Origin: Azolla caroliniana
Taxonomy: Eukaryota; Polypodiophyta
Assembly: GCA_043228905.1 (NCBI GenBank)
Contig: JBHGNT010000006.1
Location: forward strand, 17,794,001 to 17,858,000
Direction of reading: 5' to 3'
DNA: 64,000 nt
In this document: piece after piece, positions 45,741 through 56,295 of the stretch
How positions within the stretch are numbered: position 1 is the first letter of the stretch
Layout: each line of letters starts with the position of its first letter
The notes under the pieces: model-generated
Seen by the model: the letters and a program-made list of their open reading frames with translations, nothing else
What the model was told of the DNA's origin: nothing
The model's database searches: none
Made by a program: the position numbers and the translations under genes

Positions 45741-47228
45741 TCAAGATGTGCTTTGATCGCTCGGAGACTCTTGTGGCCCACTAAGCCTTGTTGTAATCGG
45801 GCTTTTTTCGAACATGCGCGTGAACCGATTTTCGACTTCTATCTCTATTTTGGCGGATTCCGGGTCGAGCGGAATCGGAGTCGAAGTTGTCTCTGGTGTG
45901 TACCAAGATGCAGACTCGTTGAAAACGACGTCTCGACTTACTCGACCCTTCCGAGTATAAGGGTTATAACACTTGTACCCCTTTTGCTCTAGTGAGTATC
46001 CTACTAGGGTACATTTCTTCGACTTCGGTTGTCGCTTCTCATCGGGGATGTGCACGTATGCAATGGAACTGAATATCCGAACATGTGATAGATCCGACTT
46101 CTTCCCGAAAAACTTCTCGTACGGAGTAAGTTTGTGCACACGCGATACCGTACACCGATTCATGAGGTATATGGCCGTGTTAGCCGCTTCTGCCTAGTAC
46201 GCTTTTGGTAGGTGCTTTTCGTTCATCATGGCACGTGTTACTTCGAGGATGTGCCGATTCTTTCATTCAGCAACTCTATTTTGTTGTGGCGTATCTCGAC
46301 ACAAAAACTCTCGCTGAATTCCTTCTTTCCGTAGAAAAGCCGAAAATTCGTCGGAGAAGTACTCCTTGCCTCCATCTGACCGAAGACATCGTACATGTTG
46401 GCTTGTGGCTTTCTCGACTTCATTCTTAAATTTTTGGAAGTGTTCGAACACTTTGCTCTTTTGCCGCATGGGGTAGATCCAGGTTTTCCTGGAGAAGTCG
46501 TCGATGAAGATCACATAGTATCGGCATCTGCCGAATGTAGCCGTCTGAGACGGAGCCCATACATCGGAATGAATTATGTCGAGTACGCCTTTGCTCATGT
46601 TCCGCTCCTTCGGAAATGGGTGCCGATGTTGCTTGCGGAATTGGCAAGTGGCACACACGCCTTCAATCTCTTTCTCCGTGAATGTTGGGAGCCTGATGAC
46701 GATTCCTTTTGATTGCATTGCCTTGAGCTTTTGGAGGTTGATATTGCCAATCCACTTGTGCCATAACTCTATGTCGGAATCGGCTTTCGTGCCCTTTGCG
46801 AACATGGCCGATTTCACGTCGTGCGAGTCGAGAATGAACGTTCGACCCTCTCTTCATTTGCGAGCGATGAGTCGACCCTCTTTTCGATGGAGCAACCACC
46901 TTGATTAAATTGTACTTGCATCCCTTGGTCAACAATTTGGTCGACGGAGACCAAATTCTTTGTAATGGTTGGTACATGCAAGAAATTTTTAATAAAAGTT
47001 TGGTCACCTTCTTTGCTGAATGGGACATTACCGATGTGTCAAATCGGATGCGTAGTGTCGTCTCCGGTTTTGACATAGCCCGGTGTTCAGTTCTTGAAGT
47101 TCTCGGAACCATTCTTGATGAGACGTCATATGGTTCGAGGCACCGGAGTCGACAAACCATACCTCTTTCGGACTAGATGCGCTATTCGAAGTAGAAGCTG
47201 ACATAGAATTTCCTCTATGTCTCATCAC
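45741..47228 (-). pseudogene. Protease and integrase of copia C
   Basis: The protease motif is VWFVDSGASNHMTSHQEWF near 47160. Then come HKWIGNINLQKLKAMQSK, CATCQFRKQHRHPFP, DIIHSDVWAPSQT, VIFIDDFSRKTWIYP, CLRSDGGKEYFSDEF and QQNRVAE, followed by the C-terminal region (FGKKSDLSHVRIFSSIAYV, GYSLEQKGYKCYNP, VSRDVVFNESASWY). Frameshifts near 46830 and 46230 and a damaged stretch between protease and integrase break the frame. Confidence 0.9.
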
Positions 47229-48155
47229 GAATATTCTGCCATGGTCGTCATAGTCAGAGTTGGTGGCATAATTGGTGAGTTGTCGGTTTGTGGAAGCTGA
47301 CTCGCGTATCTTCTTATGGCACTCTTCTTCATGGTGACCGATTTTTCCGCAATATCCGTATTCGATCGAGTTTTGTCAGCTCGGGTCGGAATGGAAGCTC
47401 CCCCTTCTGTCGAAGGTTCCTCGATGGCTTCCATCTTGATGCCAAAATTGCGAGTTGTTTTCGTAAGTTGGGTGTTGTCCTCCTCGTCCTTGGATGAATC
47501 GGCCTCTTCTTGCACGACCGTGTCCTCTTTCTTCGTCCGAGTGTGAGGAAAGCATGTGGCCTTCGGAGGCGTTGCTCTTTGTTAGAACATGGTTTGCTTC
47601 GACCAACAACATGGATTGAAGATCGAAGAAGGAGGGCGGATTCTCCCGTGTTAATACGACGGTTCTCATCATGCCGAACCGTAGTGCAAGGCCGTTGAGG
47701 CATATTTGCACCATCTCATCATCGTCCACATTGACGCTTATCGAGCTGAGTGAGTTGCAAGCTCCTTGATCTTCAAAGTGTAGCTTGTGATGGACATATC
47801 CCTTTGTTGGATGTTGTTCAACTCCTGGCGGAGTTGAAGCTTTCTCGCGGTTGTGTTGGTGGCAAAAATCTTTCGTAGATTCTCCCACGCTTCCTTTGGC
47901 GTCTCAGCTTCTTGAATGTACTCGAGCATGTGGTTGTGAACACATGTCGCCAAGAAATACATCACTCGGCTTGCCGCTTGTTGCCACGTTGCATAGTCGG
48001 TGTCTTTCGGGTCGGGTTGGTTTTCTTGTGCTCCCTTGATGTAACCCCAATAGCCTTGGCCGACAAGGTATTGGTGCATCTTGTACTCCCAAGATGCGAA
48101 GTTGTTTCAGTCCAACTTCCCACTAGGGAGAGCGCTCCCCATTTGAGTATTCATT
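47229..48155 (-). pseudogene. gag of copia C
   Basis: It begins MNTQMGSALPSGKLD at 48155, meets a TGA, and continues NNFASWEYKMHQYL, AETPKEAWENLRKIFATNT and LQLRQELNNIQQRDMS. After a frameshift near 47745 come VQICLNGLALRFG and a zinc-knuckle remnant (YGYCGKIGHHEEEC) whose first Cys is lost. Same lineage as B, H and J. Confidence 0.9.
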
Positions 48156-48321
48156 GTCGATTAAGCTTCCTTTCTTCTTTTCCTTCTCTCTCGAACACGA
48201 GCTATGTAGTGGTACTACGATAACGATGAGCCGATTCTTCTTGAACGTTGGCGTAGAGCACAACACAAGATCACAATGAGGTGAGTGGGCTAGATCGAGC
48301 TACCAAATCACTCTGATACCA

Positions 48322-48798
48322 TGCAAAGAATCGATGGTGATTCTTGTGCAGCGGAATAGATGTGCATTATGTGCGTATATGTGTGAGAGAAAAAGAGAGG
48401 AAAGAAAAGAGAACTCAAGATAGATAAATGAGAGGAAAATAGAATACTCAAGAAGAAGGTGTATATTTCACAAGTAGAATGAGATTTACAAAATGTAGCA
48501 TAACAAGGAGTCACAACCGACTTAGTATGAAGTGTGAGGAGGGTGCTTTATATATAGTCACCCTCTCTCTTCATTAACTAACTACACCAACCACACTCTC
48601 TCTTGGGGAATGTGAAGACTCATAGTCATGGGGGATATGTAACTCATTAGTTATGTGTAATAGAATATGATTCTATGACACATAGTTAATAATAGATTCT
48701 ATGTAGAGAGTGGTGGTGTGACTCTTGACCTTTGAGTAATAAAAGATTCTCAAAAGATGTGTTCACACATTGCACTATGTTGAGCTTGATTCTCAACA
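48322..48798 (-). repeat. 5' LTR of copia C
   Basis: In minus orientation it starts TGTTGAGAATCAAGC and ends TTCTTTGCA. It is followed by a primer-binding site TGGTATCAGAGTG (48310-48321). It matches 31144-31607. Confidence 0.93.
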
Positions 48799-48813
48799 AA
48801 TAAAATATTTACA

Positions 48814-50779
48814 AATCATGTATCAGAACTATCACTTCCCAAAGCTATGTCTTCCCCTTCAGACCCATCCGATGAACTAGAAGAGCTTTGTGAGGTCTCA
48901 TCCTCATCATCACTAGCAATCAATGCATTGTCTTCATCCAATTGCAATCCAACGTCATTGTGATTATGATAAATACTCCTTGTTCGTCTCTTTGTTGCAT
49001 CGGGGGGCACATCTGGGATCTTCTCTTTTATTATCTTGATTGTGGTTTTCTTTGATGGCCTGTTTTGGTCAAGGAGAAGTCATACACTAGTATGTCTACA
49101 TTATCAAGTGTCAGAGTAGACGTGGTCGTGAAGAATTTCGGCCAGAGGCGGAAATCGGGAAACATTGGCTACATCGGCGGGGTGCAGCATGTGCGCTCAC
49201 CCTTGTACATTTAGTGTGAATAACGAGGGCGCCTTTATGGCGCCGAAGAGTAGACAAATCGGGATAGACGATCCCATGTAAGTCGGGATTTATGCCACAT
49301 TGTAACGCATCCCTCTCCTTGTTCTATAAAAGGAAGGGAACGCCCTTTGTGAAGGGGTTGCCCATTTTGCGTTAGAGGGTATACCGTTAGATTTAGGGTT
49401 AGTTACATTTCTTCTTCTTCTTCTTCTTCTTCTTCTTCTTCTCCCCCTTCGTGTTCGCTTAGGGTTGGCTTTAGCTCGTCTCCTGCGCAAGACCCCATTC
49501 AGCGCGACAAGCTCGTGAGCTCCCCGACCGGCGGCTTGGAAGCTGACGACTACTGTAACCTACCTTGGTCTGGCTCGAAGCCGGGAATGTATTCCTCCTT
49601 TTATATATATACATTTGCGTCTGTCTGTGTATATTGGAGTCTCTGTTGGTGTCGGGTGCTTCCCCTTTCCTGCGTTTCCTGTACATAAGGGCGTGAGTCG
49701 GGTCGGCCTGTGTGTGTGTGTGTGTGCGCGCGTGTGTCGGCGTCAAGTGCGCGCTCCCTCTCTTTCTCTCTCTCTCTCCCTTCGGTTGCTTCCGGTGTGC
49801 TTCTGGGAAACGGTGAAGTGCGACTTCCTACGCTCCGTCACTCCCTAGTCCAAGACCCTCGTGGTCCCGCCTTTCTCCACGCACGCGCGTAATAACGCGA
49901 CAACGTGCTCGGTAGATTTTTTCTTTTCCGCTTTCTGCTTGTGCCTCCAACATCCTTAACCATATCTAAAGAACACTTCCCAATAAATGCATATGGGGAA
50001 GAGGTATGATACCAATGAACCGCAATGGAAATAACTTGATTGCCTTGTTCATCCTTAATAATTTCGGTGATTTTACCAATCCAAAAGGGATGGCCCAACT
50101 CATCACCCCCAGCTAATGTTGCAGCCAACATACCAACTTGTAGCTCATGCAGATTGCCCTGCCATCTCACCCTTGCAACATGCGATATTCTTGGTCCCAC
50201 GTAAATATCTCTCTACCGTGGACGAACTAGATTATTCAGGTCAGGATTATCTAGTGATTGAACATTAGTCATGGTCACCATTGATGGGCCACCAATATTC
50301 CATTTGAATTTATTTTGGAGTGGCGAGTAACTGGCAAAGTGGTTAACTAAAATTGTACTCTTATGGTTAAAGAAGTTACCCCACCATTCAACATCCTGAT
50401 CACCAACATACTTCTCGGTGCACTCAATATTTTTTTGTTTCTCTTCAAGGCACCACATCCAATGTATCTTTTTCTCTTCAATCGAACTACTTGGAGCCAA
50501 TCTTTTATGGTTGTCATACGACATTTGTTCTACACCATGAATTGCCGCATCTAGAAAATGCAATAAGAGCCTACATATCTCTTGTGGCTCCTATTGTGAA
50601 CTTTGTGAACTAGATGAGTATTGTTTGGCATACAACAACGTCTGGTTGTGGCTTATAGAACTTTTTATGAGAAAGACGTGGTTAAAACTGATATTATTAA
50701 GTGGGGCAAGAACCCTACATAGAGTCCCATCACCATCCACATAGAAGCGTTTAAAATCATAAACTTCATTCAAATGTTG
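48814..50779 (-). pseudogene. C-terminal part of DUF7869-like transposase, copy 2
   Basis: The minus strand starts HLNEVYDFKRFYVDGDG, the point where copy 1 has HHLNE, and goes on with ILVNHFASYSPLQNKFKWN, HPFWIGKITEIIKDEQGNQV and IAVHWYHTSSPYAF. After the solo LTR it continues with DNVDILVYDFSLTKTG. It ends in an acidic Ser-rich tail (SQSSSSSSDGSEGEDIALG) and a stop at 48814-48816. Two TAGs (near 50591 and 50213) and a frameshift near 49060 interrupt it. With the N-terminal piece at 53.5-53.8 kb it forms one gene on the same strand. The middle part with the catalytic motifs is missing here. Confidence 0.65.
49125..49902 (+). repeat. Solo LTR inside the transposase C-terminal part
   Basis: 778 bp flanked by a perfect duplication ACGTG (49120-49124, 49903-49907), ending CGCGACA. 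It has a TATA box (TTCTATAAAAGGAAGG near 49322), a (CTT)n run (49410-49441) and a (TG)n run near 49710. The first base is G where T is expected, so the terminal TG is damaged. Its removal rejoins transposase coding sequence. Confidence 0.8.
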
Positions 50780-51250
50780 TGTTGAGAGACAAGCTCAACA
50801 TAGGCCAAATTGGCTGAAGAAGCCAATAGCCGAATCGGTTGGAGACCGATTTACTAGGCCCGAATGGCTGAAGAAACCGAGAGCTGAATCAAATGGAGTT
50901 CAATTTGGGTATGTCGAATCGGATGGAAACTGATAGGCTATTAGGGACCTATATTCCTATTATAGTAAATAGGAATATTATAGGTTGTTAGTGTTAGGCT
51001 CATTTATGAGCATTCATGTACTCGTTAGTATTTGAGTTAGCCCACTCATAGGGCTTGTATATAAAGTGCACTCTGAGCACTATTGTATGTACTGAGTCTT
51101 CTAGTAATCGAAATATTGTTGTCTGCTCCACTTAGTCTCTCTCCCTCTCTCTCTCATATTCTCTATGTTTACCTAATTGTCGAGTTTCCAAATAACGGAT
51201 TGTGTACTCGTTGTCTTTTGCACACGCTTCCGCACACGAACCTTTTTACA
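50780..51250 (+). repeat. 5' LTR of copia J
   Basis: Starts TGTTGAGAGACAAGCTCAAC and ends CTTTTTACA, with a TATA region CTTGTATATAAAGTGC near 51054. It is related to the LTRs of B. The base pairs TGTTG stand before it (50775-50779); the matching right copy is lost. Confidence 0.9.
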
Positions 51251-51357
51251 TGGTATCAGAGCGTGAGGGTTGAGAATCCTTTGCAGCCAATTAAAAAGTA
51301 AACGAACAAGATAGACATAAGCCATCTTCGTTTTTCGGAAAAAGAAAAGATAGGAAC

Positions 51358-52340
51358 ATGGACAGAGGAATGGGAAGCTTTCTTCCGAAAGAGACAATCG
51401 ATCGGAGCAACTACGCGTCTTGGTCATACAAGATGCACCAATACCTGCTCGGGCACGGTTACTGGATTTATGTTGAAGGAGATAATGATGTAGCACTGAA
51501 GTCGACACACAGAGATTTCCCGGTTTGGGAACAGGTGGCAAGCAGAGTTCTCTAGTGCTTTGCATCCTGTGTGAGCGATCAACTTTTGGGCTATATTTGG
51601 ACGCCAAGACACCAAAGGATGCGTGGACGAATCTCAGACGGATTTTCGCCACCAACACAACAACCAAGATGCTACAACTCAGGCAGGAGCTCAACAATGT
51701 CCAACAGAAAGATTTATTTATGGCTGATTACACAACCCGAATCAAGGAGATCTATGACTCCCTCACCTCCGTCAACATGAATGTTGAGGACGAAATGGTG
51801 TAGGTTTGCCTCGGAAGGTTAGCATCGAAGTTTGAGGCATTTCGAACGGTGGTCTACACGAGGGAGAATACGCCTTTGTTTTTTTTAGCTTCAATTGATG
51901 TTTCTCGTAGAAGAAAACCACTCAGGTGTGTCGATGAGTACACACACCGACAACAAGATGTTGTACACAGAGGCGGATTGGTCCCGTGGTCATGGTGGAG
52001 GAGGCGGGTCGGCACACAATGGAGGAAGCCGATAAGAGCGAAATCAGAGGCACATAGGAGGTGCTGATAGCAGTTCCAGACCCTCCACGAGTAGGGGTAG
52101 TCAAGGCGGTGCCGAAAGCCGGCAAGGGAAGCATGTGACGGACTACTGGTATTGTGGCAAGAAGGGCCACAAGGAGAGCAAGTGTTGGAAAAAGCTCGCC
52201 GATTCGGACAAAGCCAGATCAAGCCGAGGAGACACGGATATGCATCAAATATCACACTACGCCGAAGGCTCAGGGTGAGCCGAAACGAGCCCAACCTTCA
52301 TCATGAAGCACAAAACCAACTCGATGATGATGAGCACCTC
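51358..52340 (+). pseudogene. gag of copia J
   Basis: Begins MDRGMGSFLPKETIDRSNY, with SWSYKMHQYLLG and LQLRQELNNVQQKDLF, and a zinc knuckle (YWYCGKKGHKESKCWKK) near 52150. Stops near 51553 and 51801 and several frameshifts break it. At 51801 J has TAG where B has CAG (11081). Confidence 0.88.
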
Positions 52341-53035
52341 ATACAATAATTCAGTTCATTCCTCAATAGGATATACTCCATTTTTTGCAAACATAGGATA
52401 TCATCCTTGTTGGACAATGATGGCACATCTAGAAATCTCGAAAAATCCTGCTGTTGAAGATCATCTGCGTCAACTCCAAGACATTCATGTTGCACTTTCT
52501 CAACATTTGCAGACTACTCAAGCCACACACAAAAAGCCGCAAATCGTCATCGTCTAGACTCTTCACCAAAGGAACCGACGTTTCGAATTGGGGATCGTGT
52601 ATGGTTACTACGACATAATGTGAAGACTACTAGACCTTGTGACAAGTTGGATTATCAACGACTTGGTCCATTTATTATCTCCAATCAGATTAAGGATGTT
52701 GCATTCCGCCTTGATCTACCTCCATAGATGCATCTACATCCGGTATTTCATGTCTCATTGTTGGAACCCTGCATTGGTATTTCTATTCTAGATCAGGTTG
52801 TTCTACCCCCACCTCCAGTTCAACTTGTTGATGGCCTAGAATTTGAAGTCAAAACTATTTTGGACTCCAAGATATTATGTAAAAAGCTTTATTATCTCGT
52901 GGATTGGTTAGGGTATACATGAAATGATCGTACTTGGGAGCCAGCTAAGAACCTTGATAATGCCTCCAACTTGATGGTTGAATTTCATCGCCAATATCCA
53001 GATAAGCCAAGTCCGAATTCATGCATTACGACTCA
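52341..53035 (+). pseudogene. Chromovirus integrase C-terminus with chromodomain (element K)
   Basis: The sequence encodes SSIGYTPFFANIGYHP, FRIGDRVWLLRHNVKTTRPC, MHLHPVFHVSLLEP and then a chromodomain (FEVKTILDSKILCKKLYYL, DRTWEPAKNLDNA). This order (integrase C-terminus, GPY/F-like, chromodomain) defines Ty3/gypsy chromoviruses, where the chromodomain guides insertion to chromatin. One frameshift near 52557 and stops near 52725 and 52921 are visible. The 5' three quarters of K are absent. Confidence 0.88.
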
Positions 53036-53061
53036 TGGAACTCATCGTCAAAGGAGGGGGA

Positions 53062-53522
53062 TGGTGTCGTGTGTATATAAAACCCAATAAGCTTTATGGT
53101 GATTTGAACCCATGACCTCCTCAAAGAAAGCATATAACCCCAACCATTAGGCTACATCATATTATATATATTAAATTATAAATTCTATTTCTATCAATAG
53201 GAAATATATATAATAATATTATTGAAATGTCACCACCTTGCATAGGCTAACGCATGATTGCCAAGTGGCATGCTTGCATGAATGCCAAGTGGCGATCATG
53301 TGTGCCTATGAGGTGGCGATCATGCATGTATCCAAACCATGTTATATAAACATGTATTTGAGTATTGATGAACCATTATGGTTCAATGCTAGTCTTCAAC
53401 ATATTCTTGTAAACCTTACTCTCGTTGTTAATATATTATCAAATTTTTCTTATCTCTCTCATATCTTGCGCTTCTCATTCTCTCCTTCATTTAAAAACTC
53501 GTTCCTAGCTTTGGCCCTAACA
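53062..53522 (+). repeat. 3' LTR of chromovirus K
   Basis: It follows the polypurine tract AAAGGAGGGGGA and starts TGGTGTCGTGTG (or TGTCGTG 3 bp later). It ends CCCTAACA, after which transposase sequence begins. It has a TATA-like GTTATATAAACATG near 53341 and holds a minus-strand tRNA-like segment. Confidence 0.75.
53083..53165 (-). repeat. tRNA-like (SINE-like) segment in the K LTR
   Basis: On the minus strand TAGCCTAATGG (53154-53144) fits an A box and GGTTCAAATC (53110-53101) a B box at tRNA-like spacing. It lacks a complete acceptor stem, so it is a tRNA-derived repeat and not a gene. Confidence 0.6.
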
Positions 53523-53534
53523 TCCGGCATCGAA

Positions 53535-53797
53535 AGGCACGACAACACAGGCCTCATCTATAGACGAATCAACCCTTTCACTATTTGCAACAACTTTACT
53601 TTTTTGGATACTACCTAAGTTAAAAGGCTCGGTCGAAAAAAACGAGTCGATCTTTGCCCAATATCACCGTTTGACTCTTGACGTTGACACCTTTGAACGT
53701 TTTGATGGTTGTATTCCTCGATGGAGAATAATGAGTTATTAGGTAATGTAAAACGTTCAATAGAAAATAGGGAAATTTGACTCGATGCTGAGGACAT
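53535..53797 (-). pseudogene. N-terminus of DUF7869-like transposase, copy 2
   Basis: The minus strand starts MSSASSQISLFSIERFTLPN, then NSLFSIEEYNHQNVQ. It matches the start of copy 1 (SLFSMNPYALSNNSLFSNDEY) in both protein and DNA. After a frameshift the similarity goes on (EPFNLGS.., DSSIDEAC) to about 53535, where the K LTR takes over. It lies on the same strand as the C-terminal piece at 48.8-50.8 kb and starts about 190 bp from the divergent ParB-methyltransferase gene. Confidence 0.7.
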
Positions 53798-53982
53798 CTC
53801 GACTAGGGTAGATTAGATCAAATGAGAGAAAAATTAGTAATTTTTTTACTAGAATAAGCCACTAGAACATAAGAAGTATCAGAAACGATAAAAACCCGAT
53901 GAAGACGATCTAGAGATGCTAGAGTTCGTGGAGGAGGAGGAGGAGGAGGAGGAGCAACAACTTTGTTGCTCCAGGAGGCCAA

Positions 53983-56206
53983 ATGTCATCAGGCATTTTA
54001 TCTTTTGAGCAAAATCGTATTAGAGAGAACACTACAAAGACTAAATTGGTACATAAAGGCCAGCTTTTTCATTTGCCTATATGTTCAATTGAAAGGCAGC
54101 TAGTAGATCTTGTGACAGGGAGATGGCCATTAGAAATCTGAGAGCCCCATGTTGTGCACGTGCAAAACCTTAAGAGTAAAATGAAGATTAATCTGCACGC
54201 CTACGGTAGTACCTTTTCTAGTAATGATGGATCCAGACTAATGCCCCACCACTGTTGATTTCAAATATAGTTCAACTTATGACTATATTTCCTACGTTAT
54301 CGGAGGATCACATTCGGCTGAAGCCTGACGACAACTCGTGAAAGAATATCCTCTGACCCCGTTCTTCAAGTACGTAGAATGCAAAGTCTATGCCAGTCTT
54401 ACACATGAAGAGGCCAAGTTGTTATCCTGGGACCACAATAATGATAGTGATTATAGACAAAAGATGTCTTGTATCCAACGAATAAGATTTTTTCACCATG
54501 AGTGATGCATTGCAAAGATATGGTCCCAGAATACATCCCAATCTACGTCGACAATGTCTGTTGGAGGTGGGTATAATGGTTGATGAAATCATGAGGTAGG
54601 AAAGATTGAGGAAATATGACTCGTGGTTTTAGCTAACCTTTAGAACATGGGAGGTTTGGGATTTGCAAGATAGAATATTTAGCATGTGGGAGTGGAAAGA
54701 GAAGAAAGGACAACAATCAAAGACGGCCAAACTCGATCCACAGGTGGAAATGAAGTCAAATTCACATAAAAGTGATTTGATTATCGAGGAGCTCCCTGAA
54801 GATATGAAGCTGCTCCCTTGGCGGTCTTTACAAGGCATTAAAGATGACAAGTTATTAATATCTATACTTTCACGAGTAGCTGCCAAGGAGTTTAGCTTGG
54901 ACGAGATGGTTATTGAATTTCAGAAGTAAGTATTATTCATAGGTTCTTCTTTGATTGGCTTCTTGTTTTCTTACCATGATTGACCTATAATTTCTTTGGT
55001 TGTTAGCCATAAAGTATACATGAAGATCCAAGAGGCGATGATGAAGGAATTGTCATTGCCAACATGGGAGGAAGTTGAACAAACATGCCCAATGACATCA
55101 TCATACAAGGCCTTGGAAGAATTTTTTATCGTATTTAGAGAATGGGTAAGTGTGTTCATACTTTTACTTTAATTGTTCATCATGGCTTTCCCTAACCAAA
55201 ATGATAAATGCAGAAACCTCCTTGCTCCAAAAAAGTTGGAGACACTAATGAAGGTATTCCAAGCTTGTTTAGTACACATTTGGAACGTGCAAAGTATGAA
55301 AAAAGAATGACAAAAGGAAAGAAGTTGGAAGTGCCTGAAGATTCAGAGACAGTGAAAAATTTCCTACACAAATCCCATCCTTTCCGACAACTGCATTATA
55401 GTGTATTCAACGGGGAAGTGGGTAGTATGCTAAACATATTACCCAAGAGGCACTATACTTTACTTATCACTGACATTCCATATGGATTCCGGATAAGGGA
55501 TCCATGTACAATGATGTGCCATACAAATATTCCCAGATAGAGAAAATGGTGAAAGACTTCTCCGAGTTGACCCTTGCACCTTTATGGAGGATCGTAATAT
55601 TCCATTGCATGGGCCAATCATTTTCTGTCACAACGGCTTTAAATCGACATGTCACACAAAAAAACATATGCATTGGTAAGCTACAAGTTGTTTTGATTTA
55701 CTATTATAAATGTTGTTTTAATCAGTTGCAAACTATATTCTTAACACGATTGTATGATGTTAATAGGATTAAAACTAATATCACAAATACTCCGGGTGAT
55801 CGAATGGTTAGTGCGGTTGAACATCTTTGTGTGGGGTACTACGATGCAATTACGAAGAAGAAGGCTCGGGCACATGTCAATGAAAGAAATCTTGTCAACT
55901 ACATCATGTGCCCAGCGGTGACAAAGAAGCTACGCCATGTATCTAATGATAAGAGCCTTGTGAACCCGTACCAAAAACCACAAAGACTAATCAACTACCT
56001 AATTGAGTTGTTTTAAAACCCAGATGATTGGGTTTTAGATTTGTTTTCCGACAAAGGTATATAATATAAAACTTGTTACATCAATTTAGATTAACGTGTA
56101 GTCTATTCTCGATTCTACTAGGCATATTGACGAAGCCAATGAGGACAATCCTAATGAAAGAGCTAATCCTGAAGAGCCGGCTTTACCAAACTTATTATTG
56201 GATTGA
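53983..56206 (+). pseudogene. ParB-like domain plus beta-class amino-methyltransferase, decayed
   Basis: Starts MSSGILSFEQNRIRENTTK at 53983. A ParB-like region follows (VVHVQNLKSKMKIN, YVIGGSHSAEA-stop-RQLVKEYP, LTHEEAKLLSWDHNNDSDYR; about 54140-54500), then a helical stretch. The methyltransferase has motif IV as DIPY (LLITDIPYGF, 55472-55483), then NPYQKPQRLINYLIELF and motif I-like VLDLFSDKG (56032-56058). Motif IV before motif I is the beta-class order of DNA N6-adenine/N4-cytosine methylases. Introns with GT-AG ends: 54926-55006, 55146-55213, probably 55676-55766 and about 56056-56121. The C-terminus is acidic (HIDEANEDNPNERANPEEPA). Stops (near 54121, 54328, 54503, 54590, 56014) and frameshifts (near 54257, 55500) inactivate it. 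Confidence 0.68.
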
Positions 56207-56295
56207 ATACATATTTCTTATTGTAAAATTTGAACAATATGAATTGTTAAATTTTGATGTAATATATAAGTTGACTTTATTTATAATTTGTGTGT

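Larger units (their letters stand above)
31144..48798 (-). mobile_element. copia element C, minus strand, carrying nested insertions
   Basis: LTRs lie at 31144-31607 and 48322-48798. The minus strand between them holds gag, protease, integrase, RT and RNase H in copia order. Flanks AATAC (31139-31143) and AATAA (48799-48803) fit a 5-bp duplication with one change. Two insertions split it: F copy 2 (31891-38458, itself holding E) near the end of RNase H, and D (39470-45088) in the RT. Removing each with one target copy restores the C reading frame. Confidence 0.93.
50780..52340 (+). mobile_element. copia element J, truncated after gag
   Basis: A 5' LTR (50780-51250), a primer-binding site TGGTATCAGAGCG and gag are present, then homology to B stops at about 52340. 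There gypsy integrase sequence begins abruptly. Protease to 3' LTR are missing, so a deletion or recombination joined J to element K. Confidence 0.88.

Noticed and set aside
49290-49490. Lys/Arg-rich minus-strand open frame
   Set aside because: Generated by the (CTT)n run in a solo LTR.
55504-56016. A separate intronless gene
   Set aside because: Its start is only a frameshifted continuation of the methylase exon, and part of it reads through a likely intron; it belongs to the ParB-methylase pseudogene.
53983-56206. An active restriction-modification or defence system
   Set aside because: No nuclease partner is visible, and several stops and frameshifts inactivate the methylase.
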